From contig CBDBJK010000013.1 of the NCBI GenBank assembly GCA_965206395.1, forward strand, positions 1 through 64,000: a DNA stretch of 64,000 bases, read 5' to 3'. This stretch comes from CBDBJK01 sp965206395 (GTDB lineage: Bacteria; Chloroflexota; Dehalococcoidia; Lucifugimonadales; CATOSD01). The notes beneath the pieces were generated by a model. The model was not told the DNA's origin and ran no database searches. It saw only the letters and a list, made by a program, of their open reading frames with translations. How positions within the stretch are numbered: the first letter of the stretch is position 1; each line of letters starts with the position of its first letter. This document shows positions 7,683 through 16,325 of the stretch, piece after piece. A program made the position numbers and the translations under genes.

Positions 7683-8621
7683 ATGCCGGGTCTACCGTTG
7701 AAAATCGCAATTGGCAGCTACGGGCACACCAGACTGCTGAAGGATGGGAGCATTAGCTCGGAGAAGGTGGCCTTCGAGTGGCTTGAGATTTCCCCTCTTG
7801 TCAACGTCTTTCGGAGGATGGTCAGGGGACTGGAATTCGATGTCTCTGAGATGGCTCTATCTACATACCTCTGCGCGAAAGCCTACGGCAAGCGCATGAC
7901 GGCCATCCCTGTCTTTCCGTTGCGCGGTTTCCATCAAGGGGCCATCGTATATAACACCAGGTCAGGCATCAAATCTCCTCACGATCTTATCGGACGAAAG
8001 GTTGGAGTGCGCGCCTACACTGTGACCACCGGCGTATGGCTCAGGGGAATCCTGAAAAACGTCTACGGAGTCGACCCCGACAATGTGACCTGGGTTCTTG
8101 CCTCAGATGAGCATGTTGCAGAGTACATGCTACCTCCCAATGTGGTGTCCGCTCCCGAAGGAAGCGATCTCAAGGCTATGCTGATCTCCGGGGAAATCGA
8201 CGCGGCCATCGGCGTGGGAGACGTTGACTCATCGCACGTTGAGCCTCTCATTCCCGACGCTCGCAAGGCGTCCATCGAACACTTCCAGCAGACCGGGATA
8301 TACCCCATCAACCACGCCATCGTAATCAAAGACGAACTAATTGAGGCTAACCCATGGCTGCCAGAGGAGCTGTTTTCGCTATTCAAAGCCGCGAAGGAGA
8401 GCTACATCAAGCGACTGACTTCAGGTGGAAGGTTGGACTCGCCAGACGAGGCGATTGTGCAACTGGGGAAGATAGTTGGAGAAGATCCACTCCCTTACGG
8501 CGTCGAATCGAACCGGAAAACGCTAGAGGCCTTCATCGAATTCAACGTTGACCAGCAGATAATTCCCAGAACAGTTGATGTGGAAGAGCTATTCGCAAGT
8601 AGCACGCTTGCTTTGGAGTAG
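7683..8621 (+). CDS. 4,5-dihydroxyphthalate decarboxylase-like / periplasmic-binding-fold protein
   Basis: 312 aa from ATG 7683 (ggagg 8 bases upstream; the longer reading to 7602 lacks a site). Matches the family annotated as 4,5-dihydroxyphthalate decarboxylase or ABC substrate-binding protein: opening LKIAIGSYGHTRLL, then EFDVSEMALSTYLC, IPVFPLRGFHQGAIVYN, DLIGRKVGVRAYTVTTGVWLR, GIYPINHAIVIK and PYGVESNRKTLEAF. There is no signal peptide, which favours an enzyme or a cytoplasmic binding protein. The family is common near aromatic and phthalate catabolism genes, but none lies nearby here, so the substrate is unknown. Confidence 0.85.
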   Translation: MPGLPLKIAIGSYGHTRLLKDGSISSEKVAFEWLEISPLVNVFRRMVRGLEFDVSEMALSTYLCAKAYGKRMTAIPVFPLRGFHQGAIVYNTRSGIKSPHDLIGRKVGVRAYTVTTGVWLRGILKNVYGVDPDNVTWVLASDEHVAEYMLPPNVVSAPEGSDLKAMLISGEIDAAIGVGDVDSSHVEPLIPDARKASIEHFQQTGIYPINHAIVIKDELIEANPWLPEELFSLFKAAKESYIKRLTSGGRLDSPDEAIVQLGKIVGEDPLPYGVESNRKTLEAFIEFNVDQQIIPRTVDVEELFASSTLALE

Positions 8622-8671
8622 CCGCAGAAGATGGGGTTGGGGTTCAGGGAATGGGGGTTATCCTTCTGCGG
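8622..8671. terminator. inverted repeat between convergent genes
   Basis: The arms ccgcagaag (8622-8630) and cttctgcgg (8663-8671) flank a G-rich loop with repeated ggggttggggtt-type sequence. It starts right at the stop codon of the upstream gene and sits between convergent coding regions, so it may end transcripts from one or both sides. There is no clear U-tract. Confidence 0.4.
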
Positions 8672-8708
8672 AAGGACCAACCCCCGAACCCTTCGCCCTA
8701 AACCCTGA

Positions 8709-9719
8709 TTACAGGTTGAACTGCGGATCCATATAATCCTTTTCTTTACCGTAGACCTGAAGCCTTGCTCGAACGGTCTCGCATATGATAATGCGGTCCT
8801 GGTCGTCAACGAGAATGCCAACAGGCCGCGTGAACTTGCCTACAGCAGTCAAGTCATTGACTCTTCGATATGCCTTGATGACATCGAGGTTGGCATCGAC
8901 CACGTCCTGGCCCCACTTGGAGAACTCGGTGGCATCGCCATATAGAGCCGTGATGATACGTCCATCGGACTCGTATATCTGCACCCGACTGTTGCCAAAG
9001 TCGACCACGTAGACATCGCCTTCACTGTCAACGCCGACATCGGACGGATGATTAAGCTCTCCTCCCTGGCCTTCGACTTCACCGAAGTTCAACAGGAATT
9101 TGCCGTCAGGAGAGAATTTCTGAACTCTATCATTGCCGAAATCGGCCACGTAGATGTCACCGTCATTGTCTATCGTGATGCCCCAGGGCTTGTTAAACTG
9201 CCCTTCTCCGCTGCCTGCGCTTCCGAAGCTCGCAAGGAACTTGCCGTCCCGGGTAAACTTCTGCACGCGATTGTTCAGGCTATCGACAATGAGAAGGTTG
9301 CCCTCGCCGTCGAATATCAGACCGGAGGGGCCACTCAGCTGACCCTCCTGAGAGCCTGCTTCTCCCCATTCGCCTGACCTCTGCCCGTCCTTGTCGTATA
9401 TCGCAATGATGTTGTCATGCTCGTCGGAGCAGTACACGTTGCCATCTTTGTCCACGGCAAGACCTGACGGCCAGATAAGGTCTTTCCTGCCGAAGTCCCC
9501 GATGAACTCCTCATCCAAGGTTATCTTGCTGATTCGCTTGTTCTCGCCGAGGGTAACTCCCTGGCCGACCCTTTCAGTGCCCCTGCTCAGGACATAAAGA
9601 GAGCCATCACGGTCAAAGGCCATAGCAAAGGGATTGGAAAACCCATTGCCCGCCGCAGCATTGCGGCCTATTGCATGGCTAAAGTTCCAGGTGCGTCCAG
9701 CCACAGTCGTGGTTAACAT
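8709..9719 (-). CDS. NHL-repeat beta-propeller protein
   Basis: 336 aa with six NHL repeats, each of the form P-x-G-hydrophobic-x-hydrophobic-D-x-D/E-G-x-hydrophobic-Y-hydrophobic-x-D. Examples are WPSGLAVDKDGNVYCSDE, KPWGITIDNDGDIYVADF and HPSDVGVDSEGDVYVVDF. Six blades should close a propeller. There is no signal peptide or transmembrane helix, so it is probably cytoplasmic or exported by an unseen route. The propeller usually binds proteins, sugars or small ligands. It is the last of three minus-strand genes after DUF1800 and DUF1501, but a 320-bp structured gap separates it from them. Confidence 0.88.
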   Translation of the reverse strand: MLTTTVAGRTWNFSHAIGRNAAAGNGFSNPFAMAFDRDGSLYVLSRGTERVGQGVTLGENKRISKITLDEEFIGDFGRKDLIWPSGLAVDKDGNVYCSDEHDNIIAIYDKDGQRSGEWGEAGSQEGQLSGPSGLIFDGEGNLLIVDSLNNRVQKFTRDGKFLASFGSAGSGEGQFNKPWGITIDNDGDIYVADFGNDRVQKFSPDGKFLLNFGEVEGQGGELNHPSDVGVDSEGDVYVVDFGNSRVQIYESDGRIITALYGDATEFSKWGQDVVDANLDVIKAYRRVNDLTAVGKFTRPVGILVDDQDRIIICETVRARLQVYGKEKDYMDPQFNL

Positions 9720-10040
9720 TCCAGCGCCTCCTTTTGAATTTTCTGTATAAAAGGCTGACTTCTCCCGAAAGGACTATATACCCTCCTCTGCATGAGGTGA
9801 CTAGAGTATGTAAATTCCAAATACGCCGCCGTATATTAGCCATCACACCAGACCTCACCCTCGTTCCCCCTCCCCGTTCACGGAGAGGGGGCGATGTAGA
9901 ACGACATCAAGCCCTGGACGACGTGGGGGTGAGGTCAGAGCGCTGCATCGAAAAACCACGTATTCATTTTACATATCTACCACAGTCAGCCCATCCTTCC
10001 GCGAAACGACGAGGGAGGGCTGACCAAGGAGGGGGTTAAG
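9720..10040. repeat. intergenic region with nested inverted repeats
   Basis: No gene. The segment 9851-9936 has outer arms gacctcaccc (9851-9860) and gggtgaggtc (9927-9936) and an inner C-rich/G-rich hairpin (9866-9876 against 9881-9891, one mismatch). A second hairpin, gtcagccc (9985-9992) against gggctgac (10017-10024), lies just after the DUF1501 stop and may be its terminator. The nested structure resembles dispersed intergenic palindromes; copy number elsewhere cannot be seen here. Confidence 0.55.
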
Positions 10041-11180
10041 TTAGCCTCCGTTCTTGATGAATTTCGGCTGTTCGAACTGCCCGTTCACTATAGGAGCCGC
10101 TTCCAGATGCATCCAGTCTTCGAGCATGGTCGAGTAGACCCCTCGGAAGTCCAGATTCGGCACCATGTCTCCCTGCTCCAGCGCTTCGGGACGTGTCTCA
10201 GGATATGCACCGTACATTCCGCCCTTTACGTTCGGCCCGATGGCAAACGCCACTCCCGCCGCGCCGTGGTCTGTCCCAGAGCCATTGTCCTTAACCCTGC
10301 GGCCAAACTCGGAGAACAGGAACATCGTCACGTTGTCGGCGGCATCATGCTCTCGGAGGTCATCCCAGAAGTCCGCGATAGCCTCGGCCGTCTGGCTCCA
10401 CAACAGGGCGTGCGTCCCTGCCTGGGCAGCATGTGTGTCGAATGTTCCGTGGCTTGTGTAGAATACGCGCGTGCCGAGGTCTGCCTCGTGGATCATCGCG
10501 ATGTCTCGGAGCTTCTTCGCTACTGGACTCTCCGCGTACTCCACAGTCGAGCTATATTGCTGAGGCGCGACTTTCAGGATGTCAGCCCCTTTGAGTGCAT
10601 CAAGGCCAGTCTGTCCCAGATACTCCATCACAGGCCCCGTGCCCACAGCAGGCTTGTACATATTGGCGAAGCGCTCCAGCACTTTCAGCCTCTGGTCTTC
10701 CTGCTCGATGCTGGTCAACAGTCCGTATGTAGTCAGGTCTGCGACCGATGCCACCGACACGCCAGGGGCCACTAGCGCCCTCGGCAGAGCCTGGTCTATG
10801 TTGACTGCTGTCACAGGATTTTCGCCATTGGGGTCTATCTCTCGAATGACCCGACCAAGCCAGCCCTCTGTTCCAACTGTGTCCGGCTCGCAAGTGTGCC
10901 AGATGTCCATCGAGCGGAAGTGCGAGCGGGGCGAATTCGCATACCCGACCCCGTGCATTATTGCCATGTGCCCTGACTCGAAAATTTCCTTCATCGGGCC
11001 CATTGCGGGATGCATCCCAATTTCATCGTCGAGCTTGAGCACTCGCTCCTGAGGTATCTGCAACGAGCGGCGGGCGTCGTAATAGTTCTCGTCGTTGTAG
11101 GGGATAATGGTATTGAAATAGTCGTTGCCGCCCGTAAGCTGAAGCACGACTATTACCGGGGGTTTGTTCTTTGTTGTCAT
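10041..11180 (-). CDS. DUF1501 family protein
   Basis: 379 aa from ATG 11178-11180. DUF1501 proteins belong to the alkaline-phosphatase/sulfatase superfamily. Visible family features are VVLQLTGGNDYFNTIIPY, GVGYANSPRSHFRSMDIW, YTSHGTFDTHAAQ, MFLFSEFGRRVKDNGSGTDHG and the tail DFRGVYSTML. Most family members carry a twin-arginine signal; this one starts TTKNKPPVIVV without one, so it may stay in the cytoplasm. It lies about 56 bp downstream of its usual partner DUF1800, and the two are very often adjacent in bacterial genomes. The biochemical role of the pair is not established. Confidence 0.9.
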   Translation of the reverse strand: MTTKNKPPVIVVLQLTGGNDYFNTIIPYNDENYYDARRSLQIPQERVLKLDDEIGMHPAMGPMKEIFESGHMAIMHGVGYANSPRSHFRSMDIWHTCEPDTVGTEGWLGRVIREIDPNGENPVTAVNIDQALPRALVAPGVSVASVADLTTYGLLTSIEQEDQRLKVLERFANMYKPAVGTGPVMEYLGQTGLDALKGADILKVAPQQYSSTVEYAESPVAKKLRDIAMIHEADLGTRVFYTSHGTFDTHAAQAGTHALLWSQTAEAIADFWDDLREHDAADNVTMFLFSEFGRRVKDNGSGTDHGAAGVAFAIGPNVKGGMYGAYPETRPEALEQGDMVPNLDFRGVYSTMLEDWMHLEAAPIVNGQFEQPKFIKNGG

Positions 11181-11236
11181 TTTCTCTCTACTCTCCTTCA
11201 AGGATGTTCGTTATTGAGAACGCTCACGAAGTCCGT

Positions 11237-12643
11237 CTAACCGAATTGATACTCTCTGGTGGCCGCTATCAGGGCAAGCATCTCTCCTACGCGGCGGGCG
11301 GAGTTATCATATTCCGCGCCATCCCAGGAAATAGGCCCCTCGCTCTCCACGTTAGTGATCAATTCTTTGCGTGTGGACTCGGCCATTTCAATCGGCCCCA
11401 TAAAGTCAAGGCACTGATCCACGAATTTGTCAGCCGTCATCGAGGTGCCGTTGGCGGCCGCTACCCTCTTGATGATATTTTGCACGCCGGGAAGATCGAC
11501 GTTGTTCACACGATCTGCCACAAAGTTCACTCGCTTCACTAGCGAACCGCTGTTAATCCACTCCTTGCCTGTATGCCAGCCTTCGACGCTGGGGGGATCA
11601 AGGATTTCCTGTCCCATGTAGCCAGCCTCGTTTGCCATGGCCTCCAGGCGAGGGTCAGCGCTCTGCAAGTCCTGGGTAAGCCTTAGAGTACCCACCACCA
11701 CTTCAATGGGACTCTTCACCTTCTGGAACGTCGCCTCCTTGAAGAAGTCCGAGTTAAGCAGCGTCTTCAACACAGGCTTGATCTCGTAGCCTGAGTTTAC
11801 GAAGACCTCTGAGAGGGCCTTGATTGCCTCTGGGTCTCTCGGCTCCTCAATGTCCCACGCGGGAACCTGCGGCTCGTCTGCCACGAAGAAGTTATACAGG
11901 TGTCGGGATATGAACTTGGGGCAGGCGGGCTGGCTGACAACGATATCTATGATGTCATTGCCATTGAAATTCCCAGTATGACCCAGGAAGGTCTTTTCGC
12001 TGTAGTCATGGTCTTCGGGCCTGAACTCGAACTGCCAGGGATGGCGACCATACGGGAAGCGAGGTATCTTCGCGGCGATAGTCCAGCCTGTGAAGGCACG
12101 GGAACACTCGAAGACATCCTTTTCAGTGTAGTTGCCGACACCCAGCGTAAACAGCTCCAGGAGCTCGCGTCCCCAGTTCTCGTTCGGCGCGGCCTTGTGA
12201 TTCTCGTTGTTGTCCAGCCAGTAGATCATGGCGGGGTTCCTGGCTAGCTCGACGAGCATATCTCTGTAGTTGCCCATACCGTAATCGCGGAGCATGTCAA
12301 TCTGCGTAATCATGTTATCGCAGTTGTCTATCTTGCCGTTGCCTGTGGCGAAGACGTGATGCCAGAAGAGGACCATTTTCTCTTCAAGAGGTCGCTGAGT
12401 GCCTATCAGATAGTAGAGCCAATGGGCTTGCCCTCCCGCATAATGCTGGGCTGGAAGCTCGGTGCCAGGATGATATCGATAGAGTTCTACCTCATCCACT
12501 GCTGGCTTTTCGGGGTTGAGCAGTTCCTCGACTGTCGCCTCGTACCCCTTTTCGACACGCATCTCTACTTCTTCACGGGTCGCGCCAAACCCCGCGCGAC
12601 GCATGAGATGAGACATAAGGGCTATGTCTTCTTTATTCGCCAT
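11237..12643 (-). CDS. DUF1800 family protein
   Basis: 468 aa. Family hallmarks are an N-terminal HLMRRAGFGATREEVE, the core KMVLFWHHVFATG, then WGRELLELFTLGVGNYTEKDVFE, CSRAFTGWTI and the end region PPSVEGWHTGKEWIN. There is no signal peptide. The start ATG follows aggagga. With the downstream DUF1501 gene it forms the common DUF1800-DUF1501 operon; functions proposed for such pairs remain uncertain. Confidence 0.92.
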   Translation of the reverse strand: MANKEDIALMSHLMRRAGFGATREEVEMRVEKGYEATVEELLNPEKPAVDEVELYRYHPGTELPAQHYAGGQAHWLYYLIGTQRPLEEKMVLFWHHVFATGNGKIDNCDNMITQIDMLRDYGMGNYRDMLVELARNPAMIYWLDNNENHKAAPNENWGRELLELFTLGVGNYTEKDVFECSRAFTGWTIAAKIPRFPYGRHPWQFEFRPEDHDYSEKTFLGHTGNFNGNDIIDIVVSQPACPKFISRHLYNFFVADEPQVPAWDIEEPRDPEAIKALSEVFVNSGYEIKPVLKTLLNSDFFKEATFQKVKSPIEVVVGTLRLTQDLQSADPRLEAMANEAGYMGQEILDPPSVEGWHTGKEWINSGSLVKRVNFVADRVNNVDLPGVQNIIKRVAAANGTSMTADKFVDQCLDFMGPIEMAESTRKELITNVESEGPISWDGAEYDNSARRVGEMLALIAATREYQFG

Positions 12644-12844
12644 TGCTGCTCCTCCTTCTCATTTTAGTATGTTGAATGATTCTATGATGGCTCTCTGAGG
12701 TTCCGAGAAGTGTAAGGGCCGCGCACCCCCTTTCTGTAATTCGGGCAATCCCTCAATGTTTCATGCTCACAACTAAGGTCTCGAATCGCACTCTTGCTAC
12801 GCTCAATGAGGTGTTTTCATCCGTTACGGTTAGAATGGCAACCC

Positions 12845-13306
12845 TCATGAAAGATTGGTATGAAGGTTTTTAGCCTGACAATCGGGGCACACCCCATAGT
12901 AGTCTGTGCGACGGCGTATGATGTTGTATCCGGTCGCTGCCGAAATAGTGTCCAACTGCTCTTCGACCTCAACCGCATCCATGTCTTCTATTTTCTCGCA
13001 CTCCAAACAAACAAGGTGAGGGTGAGACTCTGGCCTCCTCCCATCGTAGCGATTGGATGCGCCGCTGAACTCAATCTCAAGCACCTGTCCGGCTTCCTTC
13101 AGCAACTCGATAGTGTTGTACACCGTGGCAAGGCTTGTGCCGGGGAAGAGACGCTTCACCTCCTGATGAATTTCGCTAGCGCTTGGGTGACGCTCGCTAG
13201 CTACAAGGACTTCGAGAAGTTTCGCTCGTCTTGGTGTCAAGCTCACGCCCTTGTCCTTGAGAGTAGTTCTCATCTCCAATAGTCGAACTTCTTGTTCTGG
13301 CCTCAA
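12845..13306 (-). CDS. Fur/PerR-family metal-dependent repressor
   Basis: About 153 aa. The winged-helix part (LTPRRAKLLEVL, TSLATVYNTIELLKEAG) and the metal-binding part with Cys pairs HLVCLECEKI and GVCPDCQAKN, which hold the structural zinc, are clear. SHPHLVC contributes regulatory-site His. The spacing resembles PerR and Fur alike. The start is uncertain: TTG 13304-13306 aligns best with PerR length, ATG 13271-13273 would be shorter, and an upstream TTG (13339) has no ribosome site. A 7-1-7 palindrome just upstream suggests autoregulation. Likely role: iron or peroxide response. Confidence 0.88.
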   Translation of the reverse strand: MRPEQEVRLLEMRTTLKDKGVSLTPRRAKLLEVLVASERHPSASEIHQEVKRLFPGTSLATVYNTIELLKEAGQVLEIEFSGASNRYDGRRPESHPHLVCLECEKIEDMDAVEVEEQLDTISAATGYNIIRRRTDYYGVCPDCQAKNLHTNLS

Positions 13307-13367
13307 TATGCTGAAATCCTTATCGTATAGTAACCACAAGGGTCGGGGTTTGGAGAACAGGTCTAAA

Positions 13368-13382
13368 TTAGAACTGTTCTAA
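13368..13382. promoter_or_regulatory. Fur/Per-box-like palindrome
   Basis: TTAGAACTGTTCTAA is a perfect 7-1-7 inverted repeat and matches 10 of the 14 defined positions of the PerR-box consensus TTATAATNATTATAA. It lies about 60-100 bp upstream of the Fur/PerR gene and between it and the divergent retropepsin gene, where it could control one or both. Confidence 0.6.
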
Positions 13383-13583
13383 GAAATGCTTTTCATGCAC
13401 GGTAATCCAATAAGCGCAAGTTGTCAATAGCTTTTCAAGCCTGAACGCGAAAACAACCGATATTCAACCTGACATTCAAACCAGATAAATGCACCCCTTC
13501 CCCTCTTCCTTGCACGCAGGGAGGGGCGACCAAAAACCAATCAGGATGGTGTGCTATGGTAAAATGAGAATATGGAGGCTACT

Positions 13584-13970
13584 ATGGGAAGAACTGAGAT
13601 TCAGGCCACCGTTCAAGGCCCTAATGGAACCCGCCGATTTACATTCCTGGTAGATACCGGATCGACCTTCTTGGGTCTGCCCATGAGTGATATTGAAGCT
13701 CTTGGACTGCCCATGATAGTAGGTGGTGGACATCGGGTTATGACGACTGCGGGTATTATTGAGGAAGACAGCTTTAGTGGAGCGGTGCGTATCGGAGACG
13801 AGCAGATGCCCGCCATTGTGACCGAAGCCCCGATCCCGCTCATAGGGTACGAAATCCTGGAGAACATGAAGTTCAGGGTGAACCCAGTCAGTCAAGAGTT
13901 AGAGCGCGTTTCCGACGATAAGGCAAGCCCACCGTTCAGATTGCAAAAAACGCTTCAGACTTCGATTTAG
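13584..13970 (+). CDS. retropepsin-like aspartic protease (clan AA)
   Basis: 128 aa from ATG 13584, 5 bases after ggagg. It contains the single active-site motif LVDTGSTFLGLP near residue 30 and the second hydrophobic motif PLIGYEILENM, as in single-domain retropepsin-like proteases that work as homodimers. There is no signal peptide or membrane anchor. It is divergent from the Fur/PerR gene. The target protein is unknown. The region 13971-14075 after it has no supported gene. Confidence 0.8.
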   Translation: MGRTEIQATVQGPNGTRRFTFLVDTGSTFLGLPMSDIEALGLPMIVGGGHRVMTTAGIIEEDSFSGAVRIGDEQMPAIVTEAPIPLIGYEILENMKFRVNPVSQELERVSDDKASPPFRLQKTLQTSI

Positions 13971-14075
13971 ACCAAGACGATCTGGCCGCCCCTTCCAAGG
14001 CCACCACCGGCGTCGCTGCTTTCGCCACGGCCACCAGCGTAGCCTTGAATTTTTTGAAGAGTGACGTTGTTAGCT

Positions 14076-15284
14076 CTAGAACTGCTGCACGCACCAGGGT
14101 TGAAGTTTTGTTGCGAACATAGAGTCGGCGCAACGGATTGCTCCCGGCGTTTGTTCCAGCACGCGGCCTGTCCGCAATAGAGTGCTGAATCGCACAGCGC
14201 TAAGGTAAACTGCGGCAAGGTCTGCGACTGAAAGCGAGAGGTCTGGATTGGCTTGCGTAGGGTTGCATTCGGCGGCATCCGGGCCTCCAACGAGCGATAC
14301 ACGTCCCTCATTCCAGGGGCAAAACGAGTCCTTCACCTCAAACACAATGCTGCCTTCCTGGGCGTATAGCCTGCCTGCGAGGGCTGCTTGGACATCCACG
14401 AGGCGCAGCCACATCGCGTCGCCGAGGGAGCGTTGCAGACGGCGAGGGTCTGCAAGCATCCACAACAACGATGCATCTGTCGGCTGGTTATTCGCTCTAG
14501 TCGTATTAATCAGGTCTACACCGAAGCAGAACTGCCACAGGGCTGCATAAGCCTCGTCCGTAGCCGCCACAAGCTCCTCGATTCTGAGCGTTCTATTGTT
14601 GTTATCCATTCGATAGAGAACGTAGCCATCGGGCCTGCCATCCCTCTCATATATCGCGTGATAGTATGCGGTCGCACCCTGACGGAACTGCTCGAGGTCC
14701 ATGAGCCTGTATCCCCACCACGTCGCGTTGCGCCAGACCATCCCGGGCCGCTCCGAACACGCCCGCTCGTAAACATCCGGGAACAGTTTCGAGGCCTCAT
14801 CTGGCTGGACGAACACGACCCGCCCGTGCAACTCAGGCGAATAAGCGAAACCGGTATGATGCCGCTCGATAGTCCATTCTTCGTGGAACGAGGCCATGCC
14901 ATACCCGAAGCGTCCGTAGATAGCGGTCTCCGAGGGCCACAGCGCCGCCAGTGGTTCGCCCTTCTCATGAGAATCCTGCAATTGCTGGCGCATCATCTGG
15001 GTCATCACGCCCTTCCTGCGATGCGTTGGCTGCACTGTGACATCAGAAACACCGGCGAGGGGCAGGAATCCGCCCGGAACCGTCATCTCGAAGGGGTGAG
15101 AGACTGTCGTGCCAACGATTCTCGCTCCGTCGAACACAGCCAGGGTTCGCATCTGATCCAGGTCAATGACAGACGCTTCATGGCGTATGCTGTCCTCAGT
15201 TATAGGATCGCCGAACACCCGGCGATGAGCCTTTATAAACGCGTCAAGCTCCTCCCGCGTGACCGGACGTATCTCTAGTGCCAT
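14076..15284 (-). CDS. Eis-type GNAT N-acetyltransferase
   Basis: 402 aa, the usual Eis length (about 400). An N-terminal GNAT domain has the acetyl-CoA loop QPTHRRKGVMTQMMRQQL and the family signature YGRFGYGMA with its catalytic-type Tyr. A second GNAT-like domain and a C-terminal SCP2-like domain follow (SVADLAAVYLSAVRF), and the chain ends WCVQQF with a C-terminal aromatic carboxylate as in Eis. Known Eis proteins acetylate aminoglycosides or protein lysines; the natural substrate here is unknown. Confidence 0.9.
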   Translation of the reverse strand: MALEIRPVTREELDAFIKAHRRVFGDPITEDSIRHEASVIDLDQMRTLAVFDGARIVGTTVSHPFEMTVPGGFLPLAGVSDVTVQPTHRRKGVMTQMMRQQLQDSHEKGEPLAALWPSETAIYGRFGYGMASFHEEWTIERHHTGFAYSPELHGRVVFVQPDEASKLFPDVYERACSERPGMVWRNATWWGYRLMDLEQFRQGATAYYHAIYERDGRPDGYVLYRMDNNNRTLRIEELVAATDEAYAALWQFCFGVDLINTTRANNQPTDASLLWMLADPRRLQRSLGDAMWLRLVDVQAALAGRLYAQEGSIVFEVKDSFCPWNEGRVSLVGGPDAAECNPTQANPDLSLSVADLAAVYLSAVRFSTLLRTGRVLEQTPGAIRCADSMFATKLQPWCVQQF

Positions 15285-15360
15285 AGGTTAATCGCTCCTT
15301 GCATCTGGTGAGGGGAAGGTCAAAAGAATAGGGCCAACCAGAGTTCGAGGTAGCTTGTGA

Positions 15361-15975
15361 TTACCGGATGTCCGGCGAATCGCTAGGCGTATTTTCCAGA
15401 ATTCCAACTACCTGAAGCCAGGGCGGGTCAGCAAACGGGTTCTTCTCGATACGCATACCCACCTTTTGCATTACGCCAATTGAGGGCACATTGTCGTATG
15501 TTGTCGTAGCAACAATTCGCCTGAGTTTAAGCTCCGTGAAGGCGTAATCTATCATCGCTTTGACTGCCTCCGTAGCGTAACCCTGTCGCTGATAGGCAGG
15601 AGAGAAGGCATAATAAAGGCCGAACTCCGTCGAGTTGAAGCTCTCCGATTGGTCAACTACAGTGGTTGAGAATGAAGGCAATTGCTCGAAAACATTCAAG
15701 CATGGCACAAACCCGCACGCACCGATTAGCTGGCCTGTTTGCTTGAGTGTCACGGCCCGCTCGCCATAAGGCGGCTGATAGAGCTTTGCTAGCTCCTCAT
15801 AGCTCATAACAGTCCATTGCAGCCATTGCTGGCGTTCGTGCAATGCTTTTTCGCCCTCGCTGCCGAAATCAACGCCGGCAAGATCGACATCAAGCATCTG
15901 GTGAACGTCCTCAAGGTCGTCCATCTTAAAGGGTCTGATGATTAGCCGTTCCGTTTTTAGAGGTGGGACGCGCAT
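15361..15975 (-). CDS. RimJ/RimL-type GNAT acetyltransferase
   Basis: 204 aa. The opening LKTERLIIRPFKMDDLEDV is typical of RimJ/RimL-like acetyltransferases. The acetyl-CoA-binding loop is YQRQGYATEAVKAMIDYAF, followed by the motif B region VPSIGVMQKVGMR. Relatives acetylate protein N-termini, antibiotics or small amines; specificity is not predictable. It lies about 76 bp upstream of the Eis-type gene on the same strand, so two acetyltransferases may share a transcript. Confidence 0.87.
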   Translation of the reverse strand: MRVPPLKTERLIIRPFKMDDLEDVHQMLDVDLAGVDFGSEGEKALHERQQWLQWTVMSYEELAKLYQPPYGERAVTLKQTGQLIGACGFVPCLNVFEQLPSFSTTVVDQSESFNSTEFGLYYAFSPAYQRQGYATEAVKAMIDYAFTELKLRRIVATTTYDNVPSIGVMQKVGMRIEKNPFADPPWLQVVGILENTPSDSPDIR

Positions 15976-16325
15976 AATAAACCGAAAATCGACCTGTTTT
16001 CCTCTGACATCAATAGGACCCCCTTATAAGGAATACGTAAGCGTCATGATACTGGCATCTCGATAGGGTGGCAACTTCAGGAACCTGAACATCCTTAACT
16101 GACGTGCCAACTCTGGGAAAGCATCAAACGGACTTCATGTCGCATCTAATCAGACAGAGCGGACCAATCGAGGTCTGGGATTGCGGAGCCTCGCTAAACG
16201 TTTCTTGCCGCAAGTCGAAAGTTCTGTGTTCCTACAACTTTAAGGCCCTCATTTCGTAATACATAATAGGTGTGGTCTCATGTGAGAGGCCAGTCTCCTT
16301 AATTTCACAAAACAGAGGTAGTAAA
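15976..16325. other. intergenic region upstream of ftsH
   Basis: This divergent spacer holds the promoter regions of the acetyltransferase gene and ftsH. I see no open frame with a ribosome site and no convincing -35/-10 pair or strong hairpin. Confidence 0.5.

Noticed and set aside
13967..14311. 114-aa minus-strand frame at the end of the Eis-type gene
   Set aside because: It overlaps the well-supported acetyltransferase C-terminus in another frame; the Gly-rich tail is compositional.
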